Shown: positions 1 through 5,477 of the stretch, piece by piece
Layout of the letters: each line of letters begins with the position of its first letter
How positions within the stretch are numbered: the stretch's first letter is position 1
Notes under the pieces: generated by a model
Database searches by the model: none
The model's input: only the letters and a program-made list of their open reading frames with translations
Told to the model about the DNA's origin: nothing
Translations under genes and position numbers: made by a program
Assembly (NCBI GenBank): GCA_052146895.1
Contig: JBKQLZ010000044.1
Location: 1 to 9,605, forward strand
DNA: 9,605 nt
Direction: 5' to 3'
Origin: Palsa-601 sp052146895
GTDB lineage: Bacteria; Actinomycetota; Acidimicrobiia; Acidimicrobiales; Bog-793

Positions 1-469
1 GCAGCTTCTCGAGCGCCTGGCTGAGGGTCATCGCGGCGGTGACCTCGTCCTCGAGACCGACTGCCCCGAGGTGGTCCATCCGCCCTCCCGCGCGAGCACC
101 TCCGCCGGCCGACCGGTCACCGACCTCGGGCGGTTCGCTCTCGAACAAGCCCACGACTGGCCGCCGCCGTCGCCGCCGGATCTCGTCGAGCGCCGAGTTG
201 GCGGCGATCCGGTAGGACCATGTCGAGTAGCGACTCCGGCCGTCGAAGTCCTTGATGTGACTGGCGACCGAGATGACTGTCTCTTGTGTTGCGTCGAGTG
301 CCGACTCGTCGTCGCGAAGGACACGCCAGCACACTGCGTGGAGCCGGTCGTAGTCGAGCTCTAGCAGGCGTTCCAGCGCTGCCCGGTCTCCGCCGCGCGC
401 GGCAGCGGCGAGCTTCTCGAGCTCGGGTCCCGGCTCGCCTTTCTCGGTGGGCGTTGCGCGATGAGCGAT
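1..469 (-). CDS. ECF-type RNA polymerase sigma factor, C-terminus cut by window edge
   Basis: The reading frame from 469 down to the left edge (156 codons) encodes a sigma-70 region 2. It would bind core RNA polymerase and recognise the promoter -10 element. Counting from codon 1 at 469, helical sequence LAAAARGGDRAALERLLE (about 20-37) leads into DATQETVISVASHI (59-72), DFDGRSRYSTWSYRIAANSA (74-93) and LDEIRRRRRRP (94-104), the classic ECF region 2.2-2.4 signature. The tail TLSQALEKL at the edge is the usual entry to region 4, which lies outside the window. The frame opens after a TGA at 470-472. It has no ATG, GTG or TTG before the conserved domain; the first GTG (332-334) would remove the first 45 codons including part of region 2. 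The start is therefore unresolved: ATC at 469, a frameshift, or a sequencing error. It is divergent from the DUF4349 lipoprotein gene. The family call is firm, the 5' end is not. Confidence 0.85.
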   Translation of the reverse strand, partial: MAHRATPTEKGEPGPELEKLAAAARGGDRAALERLLELDYDRLHAVCWRVLRDDESALDATQETVISVASHIKDFDGRSRYSTWSYRIAANSALDEIRRRRRRPVVGLFESEPPEVGDRSAGGGARAGGRMDHLGAVGLEDEVTAAMTLSQALEKL

Positions 470-493
470 TCAACAGCGTACGGGGCAGTCGAT

Positions 494-519
494 GGAACTC
501 TCAGGCCGGGTGCGACGTC
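494..519 (+). promoter_or_regulatory. Candidate ECF-sigma promoter for the DUF4349 lipoprotein gene
   Basis: GGAAC at 494-498 is separated by 17 bases from CGTC at 516-519. This arrangement matches the general ECF promoter pattern (GGAAC-type -35, CGTC-type -10, 16-18 spacer). The predicted transcript would start near 525, leaving a leader of about 44 nt before the ATG at 569. Its position between the ECF sigma gene and the divergent lipoprotein gene suggests control of the lipoprotein by this sigma factor. That link is inference from motif and position only. Confidence 0.45.
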
Positions 520-568
520 GAAGGTATGAAGGCTCGCAAGCGGCGGGCCCCGGATGAGAGGGGGATCG

Positions 569-1489
569 ATGCAACGTCGCCATGTGAGGCTCGGGATCGG
601 GCTCGCCATCGGAGCTGCACTAGTCCTGGGAGGTTGTTCAGGTTCCAGCTCGAGCCCTCCTACGACCACACCGGGGGCCTTACAGGCGCTCGCACCATCG
701 GCCGCGGCGCCCTCCCGCGCGGGCCTGAGCGCGCCGACGAAGGTAGGAGGTGGAGGGCAATCGGCCACGATCGGCGAGACGGCTGTGACGATCGCCCCTC
801 TCATCGTCCGCTCCGGGAGCGTGACGCTCGGCGTGCCGAAGGACGATGTCGTCTCGTCGTTCAACAAGGTCTCCTCGATTGCTCTCACGCTCGGGGGATT
901 CGTCTCTTCGTCGGCAACCGGCGTTGGCTCGAGCGGCGCGTCGCTCGTCGTCCGGGTCCCGACAGAGGAATTCGCGTCGCTCACCAAGCAGGTGAGCTCA
1001 ATCGGTCACGTGCGAAGCGAGACGGTCACCGGCCACGACGTCACCGGCGAGAGCATCAACCTCGAGGCACGCATCACCAATCTCGACAGCGAGCAGAACG
1101 CGTTGCGGGCCCTGATGGCAAGGACCGGGAGCATCCCGAACATCCTCGAGGTCCAGAACGAGCTCTTCAGCGTCGAGAGTGAGATCGAGCAACTGACCGC
1201 CGACGAGAGCTCCCTCCTCAACAAAGCCACGTACGCCACCTTGTCGGTCAGCATCCAGCCCTTCAGCTCCCACGCCAAGCCCGTCGTGAAGCCGCGCACC
1301 GACGCGGTCAAGCGCGCTTTCAATCTCGCCGGTCACAACACGGTCGTGGGGCTTCGAGACATCGCTCTTGCCGTTGGCTGGACCTTCCCCCTACTCGTCC
1401 TGGCGAGCATCGCTGGAGCGCTCCTGTGGGTGAGGCGGCGGCTCGTCCGGCGCCGCACCCCGGCGGCTAGCCCTAATCCGGCAGGCTGA
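569..1489 (+). CDS. DUF4349 domain lipoprotein with C-terminal membrane segment
   Basis: This 306-residue protein is likely envelope-anchored, with its middle domain outside the membrane. Residues 1-23 form a lipoprotein signal: basic MQRRHVR, a hydrophobic stretch, then LGGC with Cys23 as the probable lipidated residue, followed by a Ser/Pro/Thr-rich linker. The body from about residue 70 (APLIVRSGSVTLGV) to about 255 fits DUF4349: a beta-rich start, LVVRVPTEEFASL, DVTGESINLEARITNL and a helical, coiled-coil-like part around VQNELFSVESEIEQLTADES, ending in ATYATLSVSIQP. Near the C-terminus, WTFPLLVLASIAGALLWV is a membrane helix followed by Arg-rich RRRLVRRR on the cytoplasmic side. ATG 569 is preferred over ATG 554 because the purine run GAGAGGGGG (556-564) lies 4 bases ahead of it. 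The molecular function of DUF4349 is not established. The divergent ECF sigma gene and the ECF-like promoter suggest a stress-responsive envelope role. Confidence 0.88.
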   Translation: MQRRHVRLGIGLAIGAALVLGGCSGSSSSPPTTTPGALQALAPSAAAPSRAGLSAPTKVGGGGQSATIGETAVTIAPLIVRSGSVTLGVPKDDVVSSFNKVSSIALTLGGFVSSSATGVGSSGASLVVRVPTEEFASLTKQVSSIGHVRSETVTGHDVTGESINLEARITNLDSEQNALRALMARTGSIPNILEVQNELFSVESEIEQLTADESSLLNKATYATLSVSIQPFSSHAKPVVKPRTDAVKRAFNLAGHNTVVGLRDIALAVGWTFPLLVLASIAGALLWVRRRLVRRRTPAASPNPAG

Positions 1490-1512
1490 CCCGAAGCCGC
1501 AGTGGGCTCAGC
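1485..1512. terminator. Hairpin between convergent genes, possible bidirectional terminator
   Basis: GCTGACCC (1485-1492) pairs with GGGCTCAGC (1504-1512) in an 8-bp stem with one bulged C and an 11-nt loop. The stem includes the TGA of the lipoprotein gene (1487-1489) and the reverse-strand stop of rsgA (1508-1510). Only 18 bases separate the two stops. No U-tract follows on either strand, so intrinsic termination is uncertain. Confidence 0.4.
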
Positions 1513-2578
1513 GCTTGGGTAGGCGGCGGATCTCCTTCGAGAAACGTCGCCATTCCGCAGCCTTCGCCGCTCGTAGCCGAGGATCTTCCCGAGCCTCGAG
1601 CCGCTCCTGCTCACGCTGGAGCCGCCGGTAACTTGCGAGCCGGTCGGCGTCGAGGTGACCCGCCGTTATCGCTCCCTGCACGGCGCAACCGGGTTCGCTC
1701 TCGTGGGCGCAGTCGCCGAAGCGACAGCTCGGAGCGAGCGACTCGACGTCGCTGAAAGCGTCGCCAATCGCCTCGGTCGAGTCGACCAGACCGATCGCTC
1801 TCAGGCCCGGCGTGTCGATGAGCAACGCCCCGTTCGCGAGGATGACGAGCTCGCGGGTCACCGTCGTGTGGCGGCCCTTGTTGTCGTCGCGGACCGAACC
1901 GGTGTCGAGGTGGGCGTTGCCGCCCGAGAGCACGTTGGTGAGCGTCGACTTGCCCGCGCCCGATCGACCGATGATGACAGACGTAGTACCGGGGGCAAGC
2001 TCTCTTGCGAGCTCGTCGGTGCCGTCACCGTAGAGGGGGCTAACGGCGTAGACCGAGGCTCCCGGGGCGACAGCCATTGCGGCGCTCAACGCTGCCTCGA
2101 CGTCGTCACAGCGATCAGCCTTCGTGAGCACGACGATCGGGATGGCTCCCGACTGCCACGCGACGACCAGGAGCCGCTCCAGTCGACGAGGTCGCCAGCG
2201 CTCACCGAGCGGTTCTGCCACGAGGACGAACTCGACGTTCGCTGCAAGTACCTGGGCGCCCTTTCCGGGGTCGGCGGAGGCACGCACAACTGCGGTGCGG
2301 CGATCGAGCACACCGGTGATCTCGCCGTCACGAACGATGACCCAGTCGCCAGTCGTCGGTTGGGACGAACCGGAGCTCAGCAGGTGCCTGCCCACCGGTA
2401 CATGGACCTCGCCGCGCTGGAGAGCGACCGCACACGCACGCAGGTCTGCTCGCACAATGCGCCCGGGCGCGTCGCCGGGCAGGGCCTTGTCTTCAAATAG
2501 CTGCCTAAACGAGTCGTCCCAGCCCCAAAGGCTCAAGGGACGACTAGAGGGGTCGATCGGACCGACCATTGCTGTCAA
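1508..2578 (-). CDS. rsgA: Ribosome small subunit-dependent GTPase A (RsgA/YjeQ)
   Basis: This 356-residue circularly permuted GTPase acts in late 30S ribosomal subunit maturation, where it binds the subunit and hydrolyses GTP. An N-terminal OB-fold-like region (about 38-100, including GRIVRADLRACAVALQRGE and TTGDWVIV) precedes the GTPase motifs in permuted order: TKAD (G4, 152-155), GRSGAGKST (P-loop, 204-212), GRHTTV (switch I threonines, 235-240) and DTPG (G3, 255-258). The C-terminal zinc knuckle is C285-x4-C290-x-H292-x5-C298, followed by a basic helical tail. Motif order, zinc ligands and length all match the family. The start is taken as TTG 2576-2578, because GAGGAG (2587-2592) lies 8 nt upstream; the in-frame ATG at 2567-2569 is 17 nt from that site. 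A 22-codon ORF and a hairpin lie just upstream and may influence its expression. Confidence 0.95.
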   Translation of the reverse strand: MTAMVGPIDPSSRPLSLWGWDDSFRQLFEDKALPGDAPGRIVRADLRACAVALQRGEVHVPVGRHLLSSGSSQPTTGDWVIVRDGEITGVLDRRTAVVRASADPGKGAQVLAANVEFVLVAEPLGERWRPRRLERLLVVAWQSGAIPIVVLTKADRCDDVEAALSAAMAVAPGASVYAVSPLYGDGTDELARELAPGTTSVIIGRSGAGKSTLTNVLSGGNAHLDTGSVRDDNKGRHTTVTRELVILANGALLIDTPGLRAIGLVDSTEAIGDAFSDVESLAPSCRFGDCAHESEPGCAVQGAITAGHLDADRLASYRRLQREQERLEAREDPRLRAAKAAEWRRFSKEIRRLPKR

Positions 2579-2586
2579 TGCGGGTT

Positions 2587-2592
2587 CTCCTC
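2587..2592 (-). promoter_or_regulatory. Ribosome binding site that selects the TTG start of rsgA
   Basis: GAGGAG on the minus strand sits 8 nt before TTG (2576-2578). The later in-frame ATG at 2567-2569 is too far away (17 nt) to use it well. Confidence 0.6.
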
Positions 2593-2622
2593 ATCTAGGG
2601 AGCGCCCGGCGGGCTTGGTGCC

Positions 2623-2642
2623 GCCGACTTCAACGAGTCGGC
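2623..2642 (-). promoter_or_regulatory. Perfect 7-bp hairpin in the rsgA leader
   Basis: On the minus strand GCCGACT, loop CGTTGA, AGTCGGC forms a perfect stem-loop. It begins at the base immediately after the TGA of the 22-codon ORF and ends 44 nt before the rsgA start. There is no U-tract, so a classical terminator is unlikely. A second small stem, GCCC/GGGC with a 3-nt loop, follows at 2604-2614. A translation-coupled attenuator or an mRNA stabiliser is possible; function is inference. Confidence 0.4.
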
Positions 2643-2711
2643 TCAGGCAACCGGCAGGTGACCACCGAGCGCAGGGTCGTGACGGGTCGAGAGTTCGTGG
2701 TTCACATTCAT
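2643..2711 (-). CDS. Possible 22-residue leader peptide upstream of rsgA
   Basis: ATG at 2709-2711 opens a 22-codon frame beginning MNVNHELSTR and ending GGHLPVA before TGA (2643-2645). It is preceded by AAAGGAGGT (2721-2729), the strongest Shine-Dalgarno in the window, at a good 9-nt spacing. The peptide has three histidines and no cysteine, so it does not resemble the known actinobacterial cysteine-attenuator leaders. It has no hydrophobic segment. It lies on the same strand as rsgA, in a different frame, and its stop abuts a perfect hairpin. I recognise no family. It could be a regulatory uORF, a genuine small protein, or the fossil start of a lost gene. The strength of the ribosome binding site is the main argument that it is translated. 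Confidence 0.45.
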   Translation of the reverse strand: MNVNHELSTRHDPALGGHLPVA

Positions 2712-2720
2712 CCCGTATCG

Positions 2721-2729
2721 ACCTCCTTT
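2721..2729 (-). promoter_or_regulatory. Near-perfect Shine-Dalgarno ahead of the 22-codon ORF
   Basis: AAAGGAGGT on the minus strand lies 9 nt before ATG 2711. It is nearly fully complementary to the 16S rRNA anti-SD core. The only reading frame it serves is the 22-codon ORF, which makes that ORF worth keeping in the annotation. Confidence 0.6.
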
Positions 2730-2851
2730 CGCTCGGCACCCGGATCCGCGACCCAGGTCTCGTAACTCCAAGCATACGCCCAAGGCTCTCGGTCTGGTAG
2801 GGCCCTGCCGGTCGCGTACCGTAACGCCGTGCGGGCAGTTCGACCTCTTGC

Positions 2852-2861
2852 ACCACGTGGT
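2852..2861. repeat. Perfect 10-bp palindrome ACCACGTGGT
   Basis: ACCACGTGGT at 2852-2861 is fully self-complementary. It touches the first base of the PIG-L stop triplet and lies upstream of the leader ORF/rsgA unit. It could be a protein-binding site or chance. The rest of the 2579-2860 gap holds the leader ORF, its ribosome binding site and the hairpin; only a weak TATGCT -10-like hexamer is visible between them. Confidence 0.25.
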
Positions 2862-3670
2862 CAGCGGGTATCGACCACCTGGAACGACTCCGCCAGCCGA
2901 TCTGCGCCGAGCCCGAAACGTTGCGCCGTCGCCGATGTCCACCCGCGCACGAACGTCGCGACGCCCACCGGATCGCTCAACTGACTCACGTGGCACCGCA
3001 GAGCAGCAATCTTGCGATCGAAGACATCCGTGATGTCGACGACCCGGTCGGCATGCGGCGCCGTCATCAACCACACCTCCGGCACTTCGAAGGGCTCGTA
3101 ACCGACTTCAAGGAGCTCAGGGTGGGCGAAAGGGTTGCGAGCATCAGGATAGACCGCCCGGAGCGTCGCCTCGCCGGCCGCCAGGTGATCCGGGTGACTC
3201 GCACGGATGCGCTCGAAGTTGCGCTCAGGTGACTGGGTGATGACACGGTCCGGCCGCACCCTGCGGATGACGCGGCTGATGTCGCGCCGGACCTCCAGCG
3301 TCGGCTCGAGCTGACCGTCCGGATACCCGAGGTACTCGACGTCGTCGACCCCGACGACCCTCCCCGCCTCTCGTTGCTCGCGCTGCCTGGTCGACACCAG
3401 CGTCGAGAGATCGACCTTCGGATCGGCCGAGCCGGCCGCGCCATCGGTGACGATGCAATAGGTGACGCGACACCCGAGAGCGGTCCAGGTTGCGACCGTA
3501 CCGGCCGCGCCGAAGTCCACGTCGTCGGGGTGTGCGACCACCACGAGAGCGCTCGTCGGCACCGTCTCGGGCGTCGCCTCCTCGTCACCTGCCAACGGAT
3601 CGAGCGCCACGACCACTCCGCCAGTGTCCTCGAAAGCCCCCAGCTCTTCGACTACGGTCGCCTCAGTCAT
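2861..3670 (-). CDS. PIG-L/LmbE family zinc-dependent deacetylase
   Basis: This 269-residue cytoplasmic metalloenzyme belongs to the family that removes acetyl groups from N-acetylglucosaminyl conjugates, including the mycothiol enzymes MshB and Mca. From the ATG at 3670, the zinc motif AHPDD is at 46-50 (His47 and Asp50 likely ligands, Asp49 likely general base), within a Rossmann-like strand ALVVVAHPDD. SHPDH at 158-162 supplies the third ligand (His162). YCIVTDGAAGS (71-81), R95-x-x-E98 and YLGYPDGQL (113-121) are also typical. A 38-residue acidic N-terminal extension precedes the usual domain start. ATG 3670 is preferred over GTG 3679 because TACCGT lies 7 nt ahead of it, as expected for a leaderless transcript, and would overlap the GTG. 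The substrate is not identifiable: mycothiol metabolism, sugar conjugate or antibiotic tailoring are all open. It is divergent from the SRPBCC gene. Confidence 0.9.
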   Translation of the reverse strand: MTEATVVEELGAFEDTGGVVVALDPLAGDEEATPETVPTSALVVVAHPDDVDFGAAGTVATWTALGCRVTYCIVTDGAAGSADPKVDLSTLVSTRQREQREAGRVVGVDDVEYLGYPDGQLEPTLEVRRDISRVIRRVRPDRVITQSPERNFERIRASHPDHLAAGEATLRAVYPDARNPFAHPELLEVGYEPFEVPEVWLMTAPHADRVVDITDVFDRKIAALRCHVSQLSDPVGVATFVRGWTSATAQRFGLGADRLAESFQVVDTR

Positions 3671-3677
3671 CAGGGGC

Positions 3678-3683
3678 ACGGTA
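3678..3683 (-). promoter_or_regulatory. Putative -10 box of a leaderless promoter, PIG-L gene
   Basis: TACCGT on the minus strand fits TANNNT and ends 7 nt before ATG 3670, so transcription would begin at or next to the start codon. No Shine-Dalgarno is visible here. Confidence 0.4.
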
Positions 3684-3823
3684 CCGGTATCGCCCCATGT
3701 GCCCGGCGCTCAGCCGGCAGCCCGGTCCATCTCGTCACGGTAGCTCCAGCCAACGGTGAAGCTACTCGCCGGTAACTCATGAATGGCAACCGGGTGCCAC
3801 ACGGCGGGTCATACTCAACAACC

Positions 3824-4267
3824 ATGCCGGAGCTAACCGCCGTCCGCGTCAACACGAGGATCCCGGCCGCGGTGCCGGTCGTCTTCTCGCTCGTGTCGGA
3901 GGCGGAGCACGCCGTAGCGGTCATAGATGGCCTCGAGCAGCTCTCGCCCATAGGTCGGCAGGACGCCGGCGTCGGAGCGAGGTTCGACGCGGTTCTCCGG
4001 CTCGGCCGGCAGACCGTGAGCGCCCAGATCGAGATAGCCGAGCTAGTCGAGAACCGTCGTATCACCTGGTCCTCAACCGGCGGAGACAACCGCTCGATCA
4101 CGTTCGAGCTGCGCGAGGTCGAGCAGAGCACCGCAGTGCGCCTGACCGTCGTCTACGAACGGCCGGAGGGGCTGAGCGCCATCTTGCTCGCGCCGGTCGT
4201 CGAAGAGACGGTTCGTTCGAAGGCGCACCACACTCTCTCTCGGCTGCGAGAGCTGAGCCTCACCTGA
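3824..4267 (+). CDS. SRPBCC (START-like) family protein, possible polyketide cyclase/dehydratase type
   Basis: This 147-residue protein fits the helix-grip fold that binds hydrophobic ligands in a central cavity. The N-terminus VRVNTRIPAAVPVVFSLVSEAE is the standard first strand and helix of the family (intermembrane or ligand-binding 'polyketide cyclase/dehydrase' group). Alternating strands follow (ARFDAVLRLG, VSAQIEIAEL, RRITWSSTGG, ITFELREVE, TAVRLTVVYERP), then the long C-terminal helix VVEETVRSKAHHTLSRLRELS. There is no signal peptide or membrane segment. I chose ATG 3824 because the protein then begins a few residues before the first strand; ATG 3779 would add 15 residues without structure. 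Neither start has a clear ribosome binding site; TACTCA 6 nt before ATG 3824 is a poor leaderless box. Ligand and catalytic role cannot be deduced, and no adjacent pathway gene explains it. Confidence 0.75.
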   Translation: MPELTAVRVNTRIPAAVPVVFSLVSEAEHAVAVIDGLEQLSPIGRQDAGVGARFDAVLRLGRQTVSAQIEIAELVENRRITWSSTGGDNRSITFELREVEQSTAVRLTVVYERPEGLSAILLAPVVEETVRSKAHHTLSRLRELSLT

Positions 4268-4282
4268 GCTCGCGGCAGGCTC
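4255..4282. terminator. Weak inverted repeat between convergent SRPBCC and aquaporin genes
   Basis: GAGCCT (4255-4260) and AGGCTC (4277-4282) are perfect 6-bp complements with a 16-nt loop, spanning the 13-base gap between two convergent stops. There is no U-tract. A competing GCGGC/GCCGC stem can form in the same stretch. This is only a weak terminator candidate. Confidence 0.2.
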
Positions 4283-5030
4283 AGGCCGCCTGCTCCTCGG
4301 GCGCAGGCTCGACTGTCGCCTCTTCCTCACCTGTTGGGTAGAAGTACTGGTACACGAGTGCGGAGGCCGCACCACCGACGAGCGGGGCGACTATGAACAG
4401 CCACAGCTGCCTGAGGGCGGTGCCGCCGACGAACAGTGCAGGGCCGAGGCTTCGCGCCGGGTTGACCGAAGTCCCGTCGATCGGGATCCCGACGAGGTGA
4501 ACGAGAGTCAGCGCCAGCCCGATGACGAGCCCGGCGACGAGGGCATTGCTCGAGCGCCGCGTCACCGCCAATATCACGAACACGAACAAGAAGGTCAAGA
4601 CGACCTCAGCGATGAACGCGCCGGTGGCGTTCACCCCGATCATCGACGAGTTGCCCCACCCGTCGGTTCCGAGGCCGACACCCGAGGTGTAGGTCGAGGT
4701 GAGATGGAACATGCCGTACAAACCGGCCGCTCCGACGACCCCGCCGATCACCTGGGCGATCCAGTACCCGATGGCATCGTTGAGCGAGATGCGCCGAGCC
4801 ACCAAGAAGCCAATGGTGACGGCCGGATTCACATGGCACCCCGAGATCGGCCCGATGGCGTAGACAAGCACGAGCAGGACCAGCCCGAAGGCAAGCGCTG
4901 TCGCCACCACGCCGGCGGACTGGCTCTCCCCGGCGATGCGATAGCCGAATGACAAGGTCGCCACGCCGACTGCGAAGAAGACGAGCAGGGCAGTGCCGAG
5001 AGCTTCCGCTACGAGTGGGCGAGCTTTCAC
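4281..5030 (-). CDS. aqpZ: Aquaporin, AqpZ-type water channel
   Basis: This 249-residue MIP-family membrane protein has six predicted helices and two half-helix NPA loops: HVNPAVTIGF (NPA 68-70) and TSVNPARSLGPA (NPA 190-192). By alignment with E. coli AqpZ, the aromatic/arginine filter is Phe48, His178, Thr187 and Arg193, the same set as AqpZ. This argues for a water-selective channel rather than a glycerol facilitator. GLALTLVHLVGIP and AEALGTALLVFF are also close to AqpZ. The C-terminus carries an acidic tail (EEEATVEPAPEEQ) beyond the last helix, longer than in AqpZ. The start is GTG 5028-5030, with AAAGGAG seven nt upstream. It lies 78 bases downstream of the rhodanese gene on the same strand, so co-transcription is possible. 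No functional link between the two is evident. Confidence 0.93.
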   Translation of the reverse strand: MKARPLVAEALGTALLVFFAVGVATLSFGYRIAGESQSAGVVATALAFGLVLLVLVYAIGPISGCHVNPAVTIGFLVARRISLNDAIGYWIAQVIGGVVGAAGLYGMFHLTSTYTSGVGLGTDGWGNSSMIGVNATGAFIAEVVLTFLFVFVILAVTRRSSNALVAGLVIGLALTLVHLVGIPIDGTSVNPARSLGPALFVGGTALRQLWLFIVAPLVGGAASALVYQYFYPTGEEEATVEPAPEEQAA

Positions 5031-5108
5031 GTGAACGCTCCTTTGCGCGAGGTGTTTGCGTGGTGCTGCCAGTGTCGCAGAAGGTGCTCGCCGCGAGAGC
5101 GATACCGA

Positions 5109-5438
5109 TCAGATCACGGTGCCCGGAGAACCGTCCCTTGTCACGAGCGGACGATCGCCTGCCGACCAGGCCGAGATACCGCCGGCGAGGTTCACCGCGT
5201 CGATCCCGGCGCCAGCAAGCGCCTCGGTCACGATGACAGAGCGATGACCGGCGCGGCACATCACGACGATGCGCCGGTCACTCGGTAGCTCGGCGACTCG
5301 GGCTTGCACCTCGCCCATCGGGATGAACCTCGCGCCGGCGACGTGGCCGGCCTCCCACTCCTCTGGCTCGCGCACGTCGAGGAGCAACGCTCCGGCCTTG
5401 AGGAGCTCGGCAGCCTCGTCAGGACTCACTTCGACCAT
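5109..5438 (-). CDS. Single-domain rhodanese (sulfurtransferase)
   Basis: This 109-residue cytoplasmic protein would transfer sulfane sulfur through a cysteine persulfide. The N-terminal part VSPDEAAELLKAGALLLDVREPEEWEAGHV is the CDC25/rhodanese entry, with Asp21 and Arg23 in LLDVREP. The active-site loop is CRAGHRS with catalytic Cys61, followed by the helix and VNLAGGISAW, the usual end of the domain. Length matches single-domain GlpE/PspE-like proteins, and there is no signal peptide. The start is ATG 5436-5438. TAGGGT lies six nt upstream and no ribosome binding site is present, so translation is likely leaderless. The gene is divergent from the P450 gene across 39 bases that contain a palindrome. 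The physiological sulfur donor and acceptor are unknown. Confidence 0.92.
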   Translation of the reverse strand: MVEVSPDEAAELLKAGALLLDVREPEEWEAGHVAGARFIPMGEVQARVAELPSDRRIVVMCRAGHRSVIVTEALAGAGIDAVNLAGGISAWSAGDRPLVTRDGSPGTVI

Positions 5439-5444
5439 GCGCGC

Positions 5445-5450
5445 ACCCTA
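5445..5450 (-). promoter_or_regulatory. Putative -10 box of a leaderless promoter, rhodanese gene
   Basis: TAGGGT on the minus strand ends six nt before ATG 5438. The same hexamer and spacing occur before the GcvT-like gene at 6704. A TTGACA lies upstream on the same strand but only 12 nt from the box, too close for a normal -35. Confidence 0.45.
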
Positions 5451-5469
5451 CTTGCCACGAGATGTCAAG
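5451..5469. promoter_or_regulatory. Imperfect palindrome between divergent rhodanese and P450 genes, candidate operator
   Basis: CTTGCCA (5451-5457), CGAGA spacer, TGTCAAG (5463-5469): the 7-bp arms match at six positions. The 19-bp element occupies half of the 39-bp divergent gap and directly abuts the rhodanese -10 box. This is the normal place for a dimeric repressor to control both genes. The regulator is not in the window. Binding is inferred from symmetry and position. Confidence 0.4.
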
Positions 5470-5477
5470 ATGATCTG

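Noticed and set aside
361..987. 208-codon open frame on the minus strand overlapping the sigma factor start and the lipoprotein gene
   Set aside because: No domain; considered as a possible 5' extension of the sigma factor by frameshift, but its N-terminal part is the antisense of the lipoprotein.
286..1182. 298-codon open frame on the plus strand across the sigma and lipoprotein genes
   Set aside because: It has Arg-rich, low-information composition and overlaps two genes with clear domains on either strand; frame artefact of high GC.
1655..2500. 281-codon plus-strand frame opposite rsgA
   Set aside because: Shadow of rsgA, whose GTPase and zinc motifs are unambiguous.
2615..2800. 61-codon plus-strand frame in the gap upstream of rsgA
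   Set aside because: No ribosome binding site or recognisable domain; opposite-strand signals (SD, leader ORF, hairpin) explain this stretch better.
5452..5457. TTGACA read as the -35 of the rhodanese promoter, or CTTG repeats as an independent element
   Set aside because: Spacing to the TAGGGT box is about 12 nt, too short for a -35; the sequence is better explained as one arm of the palindrome.
5304..5477. 58-residue N-terminal extension of the P450
   Set aside because: It lies entirely over the rhodanese coding sequence and divergent gap; P450 homology begins just after ATG 5478.
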